From NCBI GenBank assembly GCA_964479125.1, contig CAYZJK010000036.1, forward strand, positions 1-6,081: 6,081 bases of DNA. Reading direction: 5' to 3'. The position numbers were made by a program, and so were the translations under genes. Origin of the DNA: CAYZJK01 sp964479125. Its GTDB lineage: Bacteria; Patescibacteriota; Saccharimonadia; Saccharimonadales; Saccharimonadaceae. The notes below the pieces were generated by a model. It did not search any database and had not been told where the DNA came from. It saw nothing but the letters and a program-made list of their open reading frames with translations. This document shows positions 5,468 to 6,081 of this stretch, piece by piece; position 1 is the first letter of the stretch; the number at the start of each line of letters is the position of its first letter.

Positions 5468-6081
5468 ATGACAAATCAGTCTAATCCTAAGGTTGCTATA
5501 GTTTGTGATTTCCTAACCGCTATGGGCGGAGCTGAGAATGTAGTCCTTGCGATGCATGAGGCTTTTCCAGAAGCTCCGATCTATACTGCAATCTATAACC
5601 CAGAAGCTGTGCCTGCTTTTGACGGCTTAGATGTTAGGACCACTAGACTACAGAAGCTACCTAAAAAACTACGTAAGTCTTATCGCCTCTTCCCAACTCT
5701 AGCTGTAAAAGCTTTTCAAGAACTAGACTTAAGTGAGTTTGATATCATCTTAACTAGTTCATACCTAGTTTCAAACCAGGTGCGTAAGACTAGGCCTGAC
5801 CAGGTTTTAATCTCATACTGTCACACTCCAGCTAGATACTACTGGAGTCATTACGAAGAATACCTTAAGAACCCTGGCTACGGTGCACTAGACCCACTAG
5901 TGAAGTTAATCATGCCTCTAGTGGTACCAAGACAGCGTGAACTAGACTACCAGGCTGCCCAGAAGGTTGATCTATTTATAGCTAACTCAACTGAAGTCCA
6001 GAAGCGAATTAAGAAATACTATAACCAGCCTTCAACCGTCCTTCATCCACCGGTTGATATTAAAAGGTTTAGTCCAGCCCG
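5468..6081 (+). CDS. GT4-family glycosyltransferase (WbaZ-like), N-terminal part, cut by window end
   Basis: The frame is open from ATG 5468 to the window end: 204 complete codons with no stop. The translated part looks like the N-terminal Rossmann domain of a retaining GT-B enzyme of family 4. Visible signatures are VAIVCDFLTAMGGAEN at 9-24 with the GGAE loop, SYCHTPARYYW at 117-127, DLFIANSTEVQKRI at 168-181 and VLHPPVDIKRFSP at 191-203, the interdomain linker. The CHTP-R-W block resembles WbaZ-type mannosyltransferases, but the donor sugar is not certain. The C-terminal donor-binding domain with the EX7E motif lies beyond the window. It would add a sugar to the lipid-linked primer made by the gene just upstream. 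Start, Shine-Dalgarno site and zero spacing to the previous stop are all clear. Confidence 0.9.
   Translation, partial: MTNQSNPKVAIVCDFLTAMGGAENVVLAMHEAFPEAPIYTAIYNPEAVPAFDGLDVRTTRLQKLPKKLRKSYRLFPTLAVKAFQELDLSEFDIILTSSYLVSNQVRKTRPDQVLISYCHTPARYYWSHYEEYLKNPGYGALDPLVKLIMPLVVPRQRELDYQAAQKVDLFIANSTEVQKRIKKYYNQPSTVLHPPVDIKRFSPA

Overview
The window looks like a bacterial chromosome segment from a small-genome lineage. My best guess is a Patescibacteria/CPR member of the Saccharibacteria type (moderate confidence, about 0.5). The grounds are a compact layout, roughly mid-40s % GC by eye, a surface protein with a Pro/Gln/Gly-rich head before a single membrane helix, and a LexA-type DNA-binding domain without its protease domain. 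Genes end in TAG, TAA and TGA, and long frames contain no in-frame TGA. This fits the standard code and argues against the TGA=Gly lineages (Absconditabacteria/Gracilibacteria). No database search was possible.

Left part (minus strand, reading from about 3990 down to 1): an O-antigen ligase/polymerase-like membrane protein (2618-3988), overlapped at its 3' end by a short LexA-like winged-helix regulator (2311-2667), then a 716-residue membrane-anchored cell-wall protein (137-2287). The wall protein carries VanW/YoaR-type peptidoglycan-binding-like repeats and a serine beta-lactamase-like C-terminal domain whose catalytic motifs appear lost. A tRNA-Asn(GTT) with its own strong promoter follows; its 3' end lies outside the window.

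Right part (plus strand): a polyprenyl-phosphate sugar-1-phosphate transferase (4031-5467), the priming enzyme for surface glycan assembly, then directly a GT4-family glycosyltransferase (from 5468, cut by the window end). The two halves diverge from a 42-bp intergenic region with a -10 element for each direction. Each -10 lies 8 nt from its start codon, so both mRNAs are predicted to be leaderless.

Together this is the edge of a surface-polysaccharide cluster. The transferase loads the first sugar on the lipid carrier, GT4 enzymes extend it, and the divergent ligase-like protein would polymerise the product or transfer it to an acceptor. The wall protein probably acts at the peptidoglycan. 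The most interesting points are the apparent pseudo-beta-lactamase, its FUS-like aromatic/Gln/Gly cytoplasmic head, the protease-less LexA-like regulator, and the split between leaderless first genes and Shine-Dalgarno-led downstream genes. There is no gene-free stretch longer than 300 bases.
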